This document shows, in pieces, positions 49,801 through 57,575 of a DNA stretch of 64,000 bases (the stretch's first letter is position 1; every line of letters begins with the position of its first letter). This stretch comes from Rhodobiaceae bacterium (GTDB taxonomy: Bacteria > Pseudomonadota > Alphaproteobacteria > Parvibaculales > Parvibaculaceae). A program made the translations under genes and the position numbers. The notes under the pieces were generated by a model. That model saw nothing but the letters and a program-made list of their open reading frames with translations. It made no database searches and was not told where the DNA came from. Where the stretch lies: NCBI GenBank assembly GCA_021404525.1, contig JAAWWE010000001.1:372001-436000 (forward strand), in the 5' to 3' direction.

Positions 49801-50582
49801 CCGATTTTCAGGAACGACATCAGGCCTGATGACTTGCCCCCACCGGACAAAGGTTCGCTCTCACCGCGTATATGAGAGAAGTTGGACCCCGTGCCCGAGC
49901 CAAACTTGAACAGACGCGCCTCGCGAACCCACAGGTCCATGATGCCGTTTTCATTTACGAGATCATCATCGACACCTTGGATGAAGCAGGCGTGCGGCTG
50001 CGGATGTTCATAAGCGCTGTCGCTCACCGTCAGCTCGCCGGTTTGAAAGTCGACATAGTGGTGGCCCTGAGCGGGACCGTCGATGCCATAAGCCCAATTG
50101 AGGCCGGTATTGAACCATTGTGGGGAATTCGGTGCGGCAATCTGAGTGGCCAGCATGAAGCGCAACTCGTCGTAAAAAGCGCGCGCATCTGCTTCCGTAT
50201 CGAAATAGCCGCCTTTCCAGCCCCAAAATGTCCAGGTACCTGCCAGTCGGTCAAAGACCTGCCGGGCGTCTGTTTCCGGTCCAAAGCGCTCACCCTCAGG
50301 CATCTCATCAAGCCGGGGTTCGTCCGCTTCATGGGCCCAAAGCCAGGTCGGGATGCTTTCATCCTTCACCGGGCGGAGCACTGCTGGGACTCCGGCTTTT
50401 CGAAAATATTTCTGCGCCAGAATATCGGCCGCAACCTGGCTCCAGTCTGCGGGCACCTCGATGTCATCGAGTCGAAACACAATCGTGCCGTCGGGATTTC
50501 GGATCTCGCTCGTCGTTGTGCGGAATTCGATCCCCTCATAAGGCGATTTGGCTTCGTCCGTGAAACACCGTTGTATGCGCAT
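46806..50582 (-). CDS. nrdJ: Vitamin B12-dependent (class II) ribonucleotide reductase
   Basis: The protein has 1258 residues from the ATG at 50582. Visible features are the [19 protein letters not shown] region with the first active-site Cys, [15 protein letters not shown], the [16 protein letters not shown] loop with radical-site Cys and Glu, and [22 protein letters not shown] long Ala-rich linker leads to a C-terminal zinc-finger-like end (CSECGNF, then CLKCDTCGG). It makes deoxynucleotides without oxygen using adenosylcobalamin. No class I genes are in the window. It ends 20 bases from the convergent thioesterase gene. Confidence 0.97.
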   Translation of the reverse strand: MRIQRCFTDEAKSPYEGIEFRTTTSEIRNPDGTIVFRLDDIEVPADWSQVAADILAQKYFRKAGVPAVLRPVKDESIPTWLWAHEADEPRLDEMPEGERFGPETDARQVFDRLAGTWTFWGWKGGYFDTEADARAFYDELRFMLATQIAAPNSPQWFNTGLNWAYGIDGPAQGHHYVDFQTGELTVSDSAYEHPQPHACFIQGVDDDLVNENGIMDLWVREARLFKFGSGTGSNFSHIRGESEPLSGGGKSSGLMSFLKIGDRAAGAIKSGGTTRRAAKMVVVDVDHPDIEHFINWKVIEEQKVAALVTGSKINEKFLGAVMRACVNCEGPEGDCFDPKKNPALKRAIIAAREAMIPENYVQRVIQFAKQGFKEIEFRTYDTDWDSEAYLTVSGQNSNNTVRVTDDFLKAVESDSDWHLINRTDSAIAKTLDARELWDQIGQAAWQSADPGIQYHTTINDWHTCPESGEIRASNPCSEYMFLDNTACNLASINLMQFRQASGRFDVEAFEHVAKLWTVVLEISVLMAQFPSKEIAELSYKFRTLGLGFANIGGLLMSQGISYDSKEARAICGAISAIMTGVSYATSAQMAKELGAFPGYGENETHMLRVMRNHRAAAHGEATAYDGLSTNPVPLDAPHCPQGDLVEHARAAWDLAVSMGEKYGYRNAQSTVVAPTGTIGLVMDCDTTGIEPDFALVKFKKLAGGGYFKIINRAVPQALRTLGYKPDQIEEIVGYAVGHGTLNGAPGVNHETLAAKGFTPEALELVEGSLATAFDIRFAFNKYSLGEQFCVEALGLDAGAMDEIDFDMLAALGFSADEIEAANLHVCGAMTLEGAPGLAEAHLPVFDCANPCGRTGKRFLSVESHIRMMAASQPFISGAISKTINMPNSASVEDCKESYMLSWKLGLKANALYRDGSKLSQPLNAQLVEEDEDDMEMADDAVAAAPTLIEQPAAAQAATLAQKLASKTIEKAQTASTNSLGAAMVDGERGERAKLPDRRKGYTQKAVVGGHKVYLRTGEYEDGTIGEIFIDMHKEGAAFRSLMNNFAIAISLGMQYGVPLEEYVEAFTFTRFEPAGLVQGNDTIKNATSILDYVFRELAVSYLGRHDLGHVDPADLTPDAMGEGEDEGKLPPAPMPATAIASPGFARNTQLGNLYVVRGGAATVRAGQAAEALTAETHAEPETMLVTETEIVATEQIAVATTVQAGGGNTSISRTMSAAVEARMKGYEGEACSECGNFTMVRNGTCLKCDTCGGTSGCS

Positions 50583-50612
50583 TTGGCCCCCATATTCCTC
50601 TAGCAAAAGGTG

Positions 50613-50630
50613 CTCATCGCCGCCGATGAG
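50613..50630 (-). promoter_or_regulatory. Leader hairpin just upstream of nrdJ
   Basis: CTCATCG and CGATGAG form a perfect 7-bp stem on a 4-base loop, 31 bases before the nrdJ start codon. It is not a terminator, since no T-tract follows. It may affect access to the ribosome site. Confidence 0.4.
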
Positions 50631-50636
50631 ACCCAA

Positions 50637-51085
50637 TCTCTACCCTTCACTCAGATGCCTGCAGCCTGGTCCACTGAAGCGGACAAGGGGCAACTTTCCT
50701 GCGGTCCCGCGTCCTTAACCCACTGACGCAATAGGGAAATTCCTTAGCGTCAGCTGTTTAAGGGACGGGCGGAACCTGATCGCCGCCTTATGTCCGGTTT
50801 GTACCAGATGCTGTGTTCTTCATCTGAGCCGACACAAACTGTGGTGGTCAGAGAGGGGAGCGTCAAGCACTTGTGTCGAATGGCGTATGGGCCTCAAAAT
50901 ATGCACGGTCGTGTCGTTCGGCAGCATTGTCTCCCCGGCGAGAATCGCGAATCGACCCATTTCCCCAGCTGTTGGTTACTAATCAGAAGGGTTTAGCGCG
51001 TAAAAGAAATGGGCAGGAACGCTCGGCCTTCTTGGTAAACGCCGGGCGAATACCAGCCTGTTTGAGATACGGGGTTAATTTGGGC
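50637..51085. other. nrdJ-response regulator intergenic region
   Basis: This stretch of about 450 bases has no gene I can support. It holds the inverted repeat at 50724-50752. The remaining open frames lack ribosome sites or recognisable products. The regulator frame stays open upstream to about 50873, but the conserved domain starts after 51086. Confidence 0.5.
50724..50752. repeat. 29-bp inverted repeat upstream of nrdJ
   Basis: TGACGC (50724-50729) and GCGTCA (50747-50752) are exact inverse arms; the centre contains the smaller palindrome GGAAATTCC. This looks like an operator or cruciform in the divergent region between nrdJ and the response regulator. It does not match the NrdR box pattern as I know it (ACACWATATWGTGT). 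Confidence 0.45.
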
Positions 51086-51634
51086 ATGCAAACCATCGCA
51101 GCAAAGCACAGCAACGCCTATGGGCGCGAGCTCAGCGCGCTCGATGTGTTGGTGGTAGACGACAATTTCCACATGCGTCGGCTGGTCCACACCATCCTGG
51201 AAGCGTTTGACGTAAAGACCATCCGTGAAGCGACAGATGGCACCGCGGCCCTGTCTGAGATTAAGATCCGACAGCCGGACCTCATCATTAGCGACTGGGA
51301 AATGAAGCCGATGGACGGCTGTTCTTTCCTTGAGGTGCTCCGCAAAGCTGACAATAAGCCTGCTTGCTTCATCCCGGTTATCATGTTGACCGCCCATGGT
51401 CGTCCGAGGTTGATCCGTCAGGCATTTGAGGCAGGCGCCAGCCAATTCCTCGTAAAGCCTTTGACCCCGGCAAACCTTTTGCACCGCGTCGACTGGATCC
51501 TTGCGGACAAACGTCCTTTCTTCGAAGAAGAGGGACAGATGCGCCAGCAGCTGACGCTGAAGCTTCCAAAAGCCGCTGTCGCCGTGGCCGAGCAAAAAGT
51601 TGCCGCAGGCGACGCCTGGGATCTGGATCTCTAA
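51086..51634 (+). CDS. Stand-alone CheY-like response regulator
   Basis: From the ATG at 51086 the protein has 182 residues. It has a receiver domain with the acidic pair VVDDNFHMR (Asp25-26), phospho-acceptor Asp70 in LIISDWEMKPMDG, a Thr in VIMLTAHG and Lys in FLVKPLTP. A helical tail of about 50 residues follows with no known output domain. The longer frame upstream encodes non-conserved sequence. No histidine kinase is adjacent, so the partner is unknown. Confidence 0.9.
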   Translation: MQTIAAKHSNAYGRELSALDVLVVDDNFHMRRLVHTILEAFDVKTIREATDGTAALSEIKIRQPDLIISDWEMKPMDGCSFLEVLRKADNKPACFIPVIMLTAHGRPRLIRQAFEAGASQFLVKPLTPANLLHRVDWILADKRPFFEEEGQMRQQLTLKLPKAAVAVAEQKVAAGDAWDLDL

Positions 51635-52632
51635 GCGACCAGGTCTTTCCACCGATCTGTCAAAATGATGCGGCCATCTGCACACGTAAATCGAGCCGCG
51701 ACATTGTCATATTGGCTAACCATCTGCCGAGCTCTCTCCAAGGGAAGCACGTACAGGGCTGTTGAAAGCCCGTCCGCCAAAGTGGCAGTGGGCGCCACAA
51801 CACTTACGGAGTCGAAATGCTGGGCGCTCTGGCCGCTCCTAGGATCAAACAGGTGGTGTCCATTCCGAAACCTGTGCCCAGACCCGGCTGAGGTCGCAAG
51901 CGCGCCGCTTCTCAGGTGAACCACGTCGCTAGTGCGCCATATTGCTGAGGGATCCCTCAGGCCAACCCGCCAGGCAGAGCCGTCCAGTTTTGGCCCAAGC
52001 GCCCTGAACTCACCGAGATTGATCAATGTGTGCCGGGCGCCTGCCTTGCGCATCAAAGCTGTGATCCCGTCAGTCGCAATTCCCTGGGCAATTCCATTCA
52101 AGGTAAGCGCCATGCCAACTGGCAGGATGACGTCGCTGCCTGAGACGTGCACTCTATCAAAATCGACCAGCGTTAATACTTCAGCGAGGTCTGATTTCCC
52201 CGCCTCATAGCTCTCCCAGAGCTTTTGTACTGAGGGGTCGAATGCTCTGCCGGATTTCTCGTAAAGGTTCCTGCAAAATTTTAAGGCCGCGATCAGCTCT
52301 TCCGGCGCCTCGGAGCACACGCCGTCTCTGTTGAGTTTGGACAATGCAGAGGAGGGGCGATAGAGGCTGAAAACATCTTCCAGACGATCGAGTTCCGACA
52401 CCGCAAGCTTGGTCAACTCTGCACTTTCCGCAGCACTGAACCCTTCCAGCCTGATGGAGACATCGCCGCCCATCGCAGTGCCTTGCCAGGTCGGAGAATC
52501 TGTGGTGGCCGCCTCGGCAGTCAGAGGGAGCGCAGCGGCTGATGCAAAAAGGGCGAGGCATCTCCGACGAGACATGCCGCCATGCCGTGCGGAAATCTCC
52601 GTGCTCGGTGAAGTCAGGTCTCGGTTTTTCAT
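51631..52632 (-). CDS. apbE: FAD:protein FMN transferase (ApbE family)
   Basis: The 333-residue protein has an N-terminal Tat-like or Sec signal (SRRRCLALFASAAALPLTAEA; a second ATG gives a 314-residue form starting at this point). The ApbE domain has TAMGGDVSIRLE-type start, ALTLNGIAQGIATDGI with the conserved Gly/Asp region, and DPRSGQ near the C-terminus. ApbE attaches FMN from FAD to a Thr of target proteins in the periplasm. Its likely target is the flavoprotein coded at 54079, beyond the divergent porin gene. Confidence 0.92.
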   Translation of the reverse strand: MKNRDLTSPSTEISARHGGMSRRRCLALFASAAALPLTAEAATTDSPTWQGTAMGGDVSIRLEGFSAAESAELTKLAVSELDRLEDVFSLYRPSSALSKLNRDGVCSEAPEELIAALKFCRNLYEKSGRAFDPSVQKLWESYEAGKSDLAEVLTLVDFDRVHVSGSDVILPVGMALTLNGIAQGIATDGITALMRKAGARHTLINLGEFRALGPKLDGSAWRVGLRDPSAIWRTSDVVHLRSGALATSAGSGHRFRNGHHLFDPRSGQSAQHFDSVSVVAPTATLADGLSTALYVLPLERARQMVSQYDNVAARFTCADGRIILTDRWKDLVA

Positions 52633-52684
52633 GATGCAGATTTAGCACATAAGGTCAGTAATGCGAAGCACTATCAAATAAAGA

Positions 52685-52712
52685 TTGAAAGTGACTCTCA
52701 AGAGCGTATTTA
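52685..52712. promoter_or_regulatory. Palindrome on the apbE/porin divergent promoter
   Basis: TTGAAAGTGACTCTCAA (52685-52701) pairs at seven of eight positions around a central G. TTGAAA would serve as a -35 and TATTTA (52707-52712) as a -10, 16 bases apart, for the porin operon. The half-site AAGTGAC is the same as in the HxlR palindrome at 44588-44618. Confidence 0.5.
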
Positions 52713-52762
52713 GGGTGCGCTGAAAGCCTCTGAATGAAACGAAAACTGAGGGGAGGCGAAAA

Positions 52763-54004
52763 TTGGGATCGAAAATGCATATGAATAGAATTATCAAAAC
52801 TGGAGCGCTGGGGCTGAGCTTTGCGCTTCTGTCAGGGCCCGCATTCGCGGATGACCTGCCCAGTCGCGAAGAGATGTGGCAGATGATCCAGGCCCAGCAG
52901 GCCCAGATCAACGAACTGACATCCAAGCTTGAAGATACCGACGAGAAAGTAGAAGCAACCGGTGAAGTGGTTGAAGAAATCGCGTCAAACGGTGGCGGTT
53001 CCTCCGAGCCAGGTTGGTGGCAACGGACATCGCTCGGTGGATACGGTGAACTCCACTACAATGGTGGCGACAAAGACGAAGTCGATTTCCATCGTTTTGT
53101 GCTCTTCATCGCGCACGAATTTACCGACAATGTTCGGATGTTTGCAGAGCTTGAACTTGAGCATGCCCTCGCAGGCGAGGGACAGCCCGGCGAAGTCGAG
53201 CTGGAGCAGGCTTTTCTTGAATTCGACATTGCAGAATTCCACTCACTGACGGCAGGCGTACAGCTGATCCCAGTTGGCATACTCAATGAAACGCATGAAC
53301 CGCCGACATTTTATGGCGTTGAGCGAAATGAGGTCGAAAAGAACATCATTCCAACCACATGGTGGGAAGCTGGCATCGGTGCGCATGGTCAATTGAGCAA
53401 CGAATTTGGCTACAACGTGATGTATCACTCTGGCCTTCAGGTTCCGACAACCGGCGCGAATGCGTTCAAAATTCGCAATGGACGTCAGAAAGTTGCTGAA
53501 GCGCGTGCCGCCGATGGTGCTGTCACCGGCCGGATCCAATGGACCGGAATGCCGGGTGTCGAAGTTGGCGTAACCGCTCAACACCAGTTTGACGTGACAC
53601 AGGGAACAGCGGAGGAAACGCCGGCGACGCTTCTCGAAGCGCATATCGATGCTTCAATGGCGGTCGGACCAGGTAAGCTTGGTTTCCGCGCCCTTGCAGC
53701 GTTTTGGGACCTGGACAGCAACGCGGCTGCGGCAGTGGGCCGTGATGAGCAGTCAGGCTGGTATGTCGAACCGTCTTATCGTTTCGCCACTGACATTGGC
53801 GACCTGGGCTTCTTCGTTCAATACGCTGAGTGGGACAACAATGCCGGCGACAATACCGACTCCAAGTTTTCCCAGACGCGGTTCGGCGCCAACTTCTGGC
53901 CGACCCCGGATACGGTCTTGAAGGCAGATTATCAGATTGATAGCGCTCCAACTGGCGGCACAGAAGACAACCGGGTCAATCTCGGCGTCGGCTTCCAATT
54001 CTGA
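52763..54004 (+). CDS. Outer-membrane porin with coiled-coil N-terminus
   Basis: The 413-residue protein has a signal peptide ending near GPAFADD, then a coiled-coil (residues about 35-72, QAQQAQINELTSKLEDTDEK). A beta-barrel follows with GGYGELHYNG and an aromatic C-terminal strand ending GVGFQF, as outer-membrane proteins do. It resembles the phosphate-selective or iron-regulated porin-like group. TTG 52763 has GGGGAGG at six bases; ATG 52775 is an alternative. It leads the operon with the flavoprotein and PepSY genes. Confidence 0.82.
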   Translation: MGSKMHMNRIIKTGALGLSFALLSGPAFADDLPSREEMWQMIQAQQAQINELTSKLEDTDEKVEATGEVVEEIASNGGGSSEPGWWQRTSLGGYGELHYNGGDKDEVDFHRFVLFIAHEFTDNVRMFAELELEHALAGEGQPGEVELEQAFLEFDIAEFHSLTAGVQLIPVGILNETHEPPTFYGVERNEVEKNIIPTTWWEAGIGAHGQLSNEFGYNVMYHSGLQVPTTGANAFKIRNGRQKVAEARAADGAVTGRIQWTGMPGVEVGVTAQHQFDVTQGTAEETPATLLEAHIDASMAVGPGKLGFRALAAFWDLDSNAAAAVGRDEQSGWYVEPSYRFATDIGDLGFFVQYAEWDNNAGDNTDSKFSQTRFGANFWPTPDTVLKADYQIDSAPTGGTEDNRVNLGVGFQF

Positions 54005-54078
54005 AGCAGGCTTTCTTGAATGCAAAAAGGGACAGGGCGCTTCGATTGGCGCCCTGTTCGCATGTGGTAGAAGTAGGA

Positions 54079-54612
54079 ATGATGAGACGCTTACTCTTAG
54101 CTCCAATGGTCATATGTGTGACGCTGGCCCTGCAGGCGCAGCTTGCGCGAGCGGTCGATATATTTATGGAGCCTGATGTCTTTCTATCCGAAGTGTTCCT
54201 TGGTGCGGCGCCGGAACCGTCCTTTTTGTGGCTCAAGGGTGATCTGAAAGCCGAGATGCAGGAAATCCTGGGTCGCAAACCAGGTGGCCTGCGGATGCGT
54301 TATTGGCAGGCTGCGGACCGCACGGTTTGGATACTGGAGGAAATTGGGAAAACCCAGCCGATTACGACGGGGATCTCGGTTAAGGATGGCGAGATAGAGC
54401 GCGTGCAGGTTTTGGTCTATCGGGAAAGCCATGGCTGGGAGGTTCGATATCCTTTTTTCACCGATCAGTTTCGGGGCATGCGTTTGGAGAACGATCAGAA
54501 ACTTTCAGGGCCAATTGACGGGATATCGGGCGCAACCCTGTCGGTCCGTGCCTTGATCAAGCTTGCGCGCCTTGCTCTCCACCTCGATGCTGTTGCGCGT
54601 GAGGACACCTGA
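54079..54612 (+). CDS. Exported FMN-binding domain protein
   Basis: The 177-residue protein has a signal peptide (cleavage near residue 25, ARAVDIF) and a C-terminal FMN-binding domain with GPIDGISGATLSVRAL. The run DGISGAT at 147-153 is the ApbE recognition motif, with Thr153 the predicted covalent FMN site. It is therefore a periplasmic one-flavin electron carrier. Two ATGs stand in tandem at the start behind GTAGGA. It starts 75 bases after the porin stop and precedes the PepSY gene by three bases. Confidence 0.9.
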   Translation: MMRRLLLAPMVICVTLALQAQLARAVDIFMEPDVFLSEVFLGAAPEPSFLWLKGDLKAEMQEILGRKPGGLRMRYWQAADRTVWILEEIGKTQPITTGISVKDGEIERVQVLVYRESHGWEVRYPFFTDQFRGMRLENDQKLSGPIDGISGATLSVRALIKLARLALHLDAVAREDT

Positions 54613-54615
54613 CCG

Positions 54616-55347
54616 ATGGTGACGGGACGATGGCTTCGCATCTGGCACCGCCGCTTGGGTCTGACAGCGGCAGCTTTTGTACTCCTTCTCAGTGTCACAG
54701 GCTTGCTGTTAAACCACGCAAGCTCGTTAGACCTGGACAACAGAAAAGTTGAAAACAGCTGGATACTCAATTGGTACGGTGTCGTCGGTGTCGATGAGAC
54801 CGCGCGCGCTTTTGATGTTGGCGGCCTGTCCATCAGCTGGGCCGGGGGGTGGCTTTTTCTGGATGAGAAACCTCTGATCGGTGGCACCATGGAGCTAAAG
54901 GGCGCGGTGACGCTTAGTCAGTTGATCATTCTTGCAACGCCGCGGGAATTTCTGCTGTTTACCGACAAAGGTGAGCTGGTCGAGCGATTTCCCGCCGTTG
55001 AATTTGGTGCAGAGATCCAATCGATCGGGTCAGCAGACGACCGACTCGCCGTGAGAGCGGGAGAGGAGCTCTTTTCGTCAAACTCAGAAGTCTCCAGCTG
55101 GAGCCGTTTTGAAGCTGGATCTGCGACGATTTCCTGGTCAACCAGCGTCCCCCTTACGGAAGCCTTTGTTCCAGCGATGGATGCCCATCTGCGAGGAGAG
55201 GGACTTCCCCTCTACCGCATTGTCCTCGACCTCCATTCCGGGAATTTTTTTGGAGAGCTAGGGAGGTGGATGATGGATGCCGCCGCGGTTTTGCTGCTCA
55301 TTCTTAGCGTTTCCGGTATCTGGATCTGGTGGCCTCGGGCGCACTAG
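54616..55347 (+). CDS. Small PepSY-type membrane protein
   Basis: The 243-residue protein has an N-terminal helix (about 17-34) and a C-terminal helix (about 219-238) around a periplasmic domain of some 185 residues. His11 in WHRRLGL, His34 and His207 in DLHSGNFFGELGRW match the PepSY_TM family pattern, where histidines can bind haem. It likely passes electrons between the membrane and the FMN protein just upstream, which is inference. It is shorter than typical ferric-reductase-like PepSY proteins. Confidence 0.82.
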   Translation: MVTGRWLRIWHRRLGLTAAAFVLLLSVTGLLLNHASSLDLDNRKVENSWILNWYGVVGVDETARAFDVGGLSISWAGGWLFLDEKPLIGGTMELKGAVTLSQLIILATPREFLLFTDKGELVERFPAVEFGAEIQSIGSADDRLAVRAGEELFSSNSEVSSWSRFEAGSATISWSTSVPLTEAFVPAMDAHLRGEGLPLYRIVLDLHSGNFFGELGRWMMDAAAVLLLILSVSGIWIWWPRAH

Positions 55348-55460
55348 CTCCATTGCTTCAGGGCTGGACGGAACCCTTATGGAATGCCATATTCGCCGCG
55401 TTTCTCACAAAGAATCTCGCACGCGCTCAGCGGTCGCGAGATGGAATTCAGGGCCTTCCG

Positions 55461-55838
55461 ATGAGCTTTCTGGCGCAGTTCTTCACATGGTGGCACAGCC
55501 AAACGCTGGCCACGCGTTTCCATACCTGGCGCAATGGCGAGTTGATGGGCGAAGACGCGCAGGGGAACAAATATTACCGCTCAAAGGAAGACCGTCGCTG
55601 GGTGGTTTATAACGGCCTGGTTGAAGCATCCCGCATTCCGCCAGAATGGCATGGATGGATCCACAAGACGGTCGACACCATTCCGACAGAGGAAGAGTAT
55701 GTGGTGCGCGAGTGGCACAAGCCCCACCAGCCGAACTTGACGGGCACACCCTATGCCTACCGGCCGGATGGAAGCCTTTTGACCGACGGGGGCCGTCCCC
55801 GCGTCACGGGCGATTATGACGCCTGGTCCCCTGAATAG
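55461..55838 (+). CDS. NDUFA12 family NADH:ubiquinone oxidoreductase subunit
   Basis: The 125-residue protein matches the NDUFA12 / B17.2 family: TFFTWWHSQTLATRFHTWRNG-type N-terminus, GEDAQGNKYYRSKEDRRWVVYNG, IPPEWHGWIHKTVD and the proline-rich end. In alphaproteobacteria this is an accessory subunit of respiratory complex I, shared with mitochondria. A longer upstream frame lacks conservation. It is separate from any nuo operon here. Confidence 0.9.
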   Translation: MSFLAQFFTWWHSQTLATRFHTWRNGELMGEDAQGNKYYRSKEDRRWVVYNGLVEASRIPPEWHGWIHKTVDTIPTEEEYVVREWHKPHQPNLTGTPYAYRPDGSLLTDGGRPRVTGDYDAWSPE

Positions 55839-56038
55839 CGGAATTCAACGCAAAAACCTTCCGGAATGGCGCAAGATAGCCACACTTCCGCGCGATACAG
55901 GCCTTATTAGGAATTCCCAAACGGAATATCATTAAACCGTAGGGATAGTTTGAGTGATTCCGGCGGTTCACCATCCGTCGCACGACCCAGATTGGCTCAA
56001 TGAGCTTTGACAGGTCGGCAAGGGCAGGGAAGTTAAAG

Positions 56039-56491
56039 ATGGATAACAGCTTTGTCGAAACGCTGGTTGGCGGCATAGTCATCGCAATTGCGGCCGCATT
56101 TCTGGCATATGGATATTCAGTATCCGATGTCGGCAATGTCAGCGGCATTGAGGTGACGGCTGAATTTGACCGTGTTGATGGTCTGGCCACCGGATCTGAT
56201 GTCCGCATGTCAGGCATCAAAATTGGCACCGTGACGGCACAGTCGCTCAACACTGACAATTATTTCGCAGTGGTTACCTTCAACCTGACAGACGAGGTTC
56301 AACTGCCAACAGACTCCTCTGCAAAGATCACCAGCGAGGGTCTCCTAGGCGGAAACTATGTCTCCATCACACCAGGTGGTTCCGAAGAAATGTTGGTGAG
56401 CGGTGACGAGATTCAGTTCACCCAAGGATCGATCGATTTGATTGGCCTTGTGGGGCAAGCGGTCTTCAGTGCCCAGGGTGGCAGTGAGTGA
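56039..56491 (+). CDS. mlaD: MlaD-family lipid-binding periplasmic protein
   Basis: The 150-residue protein has one N-terminal membrane anchor (about 8-28) and an MCE domain (EVTAEFDRVDGLATGSDVRMSGIKIG-type, then AKITSEGLLGGNYVSITPGG). MlaD binds phospholipids for transport between the membranes. GGGAAG lies seven bases before the ATG; an upstream ATG would add 13 residues. No mlaE, mlaF or mlaC is adjacent, so the partner genes lie elsewhere. Confidence 0.88.
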   Translation: MDNSFVETLVGGIVIAIAAAFLAYGYSVSDVGNVSGIEVTAEFDRVDGLATGSDVRMSGIKIGTVTAQSLNTDNYFAVVTFNLTDEVQLPTDSSAKITSEGLLGGNYVSITPGGSEEMLVSGDEIQFTQGSIDLIGLVGQAVFSAQGGSE

Positions 56492-56964
56492 GGCGGCAGC
56501 GCGTGACCTCAACGCTGAACGGCATTCGGGTCAGCATCCTAGCGACGGCAGTCCTCGTGGCTTCAAGCTCTGCAGCTAGTACACGACCAGTCGGTGAGAC
56601 AGCGATATTTACCGGCCTCGACAAGATCACCGCGCGAATTACACGGCTCGAAGTGCCGGTTGGTGAACGGGTGCAGTTTGGTACCTTGGAAATTCTCGCC
56701 GACAGCTGCAACAAGCGCCCACCCACTGAGACACCGGAAACCACTGCCTTTGTTGAAGTGTTTGACGTGGGCAAGACCTTGGCTGATGAGCTTTCGGAGA
56801 AGGATACAGCAGATTCCGCTTTGCCAAGGCCACCAGAGCGCCTGTTCTCAGGGTGGATGTTTGCGTCCAGCCCCGGACTCAATGCCGTGGAGCACCCCGT
56901 CTATGACGTCTGGCTGATCGACTGCAAAATGTCAGAGCCGGAGACATCCGAGCCTAGTGAATAA
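56488..56964 (+). CDS. DUF2155 domain protein
   Basis: The 158-residue protein has a signal peptide (LATAVLVASSSAAS) and the DUF2155 region: AIFTGLDKITARITRLEVPVGERVQFGTL-type strand and SGWMFASSPGLNAVEHPVYDVWLIDC. The family is alphaproteobacterial and of unknown function. It starts at GTG inside the mlaD stop (GTGA). Its 3' end overlaps the convergent aat gene by 64 bases. Confidence 0.85.
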   Translation: MRRQRVTSTLNGIRVSILATAVLVASSSAASTRPVGETAIFTGLDKITARITRLEVPVGERVQFGTLEILADSCNKRPPTETPETTAFVEVFDVGKTLADELSEKDTADSALPRPPERLFSGWMFASSPGLNAVEHPVYDVWLIDCKMSEPETSEPSE

Positions 56965-57575
56965 AAGTCACCCGGATCGCCCGTAAGCGCCTCTGCCAGA
57001 CGGGATTTGTAAACATCGCGCGGAATTTCAATCGCACCAAATTGGGATAGGTGGGACGTCACAAATTGCGTGTCGAGCAGGACATAACCGCCCTGGATCA
57101 ATCGCGCTGCCAGGTGCACAAGCGCGACTTTGCTCGCATCCCGCACGCGACTGAACATGCTTTCCCCGAAAAAGGCGCGCCCCAGGGATACGCCGTAAAG
57201 GCCACCAACAAGCTCATCATCTTGCCAGCATTCCACCGAATGTGTGTGTCCCTGTTCGTGGAGTTCGGTATAGGCCTTGAGGATCGCTGCGTTGATCCAG
57301 GTGCCGCCTCGGCCCGGCATATCTTCTGCACAGGCTTCCATTACGGACCGAAACGCCGTGTCGACCCTGATCACAAAGGGCTCTGCTTTGATGGTGCGCG
57401 CAAGGCGCCGCGGTATATGGAAGGTGTCGAGGGGGAGAATGCCTCGGAGTTCCGGGTCAACCCAATAGAGCGTTTCCGAGCCACGCGCCTCACCCATGGG
57501 AAACACCCCATAGGCATAGGCGCGGAGCAAAGTCTCAGGATTGATTTCATCCATCGAGGTGTTTCGGTGCCTCAC
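56901..57575 (-). CDS. aat: Leucyl/phenylalanyl-tRNA--protein transferase
   Basis: The 224-residue protein has the Aat motifs LLRAYAYGVFPMGEARG, FHIPRRLARTI and GGLYGVSLGRAFFGESMFSRV. It adds Leu or Phe to N-termini that begin with Arg or Lys, marking them for ClpAP. The start is GTG inside the accC stop (GTGA); the ATG at 57554 is possible. The last 64 bases lie antisense to the DUF2155 gene. Confidence 0.94.
   Translation of the reverse strand: MRHRNTSMDEINPETLLRAYAYGVFPMGEARGSETLYWVDPELRGILPLDTFHIPRRLARTIKAEPFVIRVDTAFRSVMEACAEDMPGRGGTWINAAILKAYTELHEQGHTHSVECWQDDELVGGLYGVSLGRAFFGESMFSRVRDASKVALVHLAARLIQGGYVLLDTQFVTSHLSQFGAIEIPRDVYKSRLAEALTGDPGDFYSLGSDVSGSDILQSISQTS

Noticed and set aside
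50583..50790. Cobalamin riboswitch ahead of nrdJ
   Set aside because: The characteristic GCCACTG core is not visible by eye; a covariance search would be decisive.
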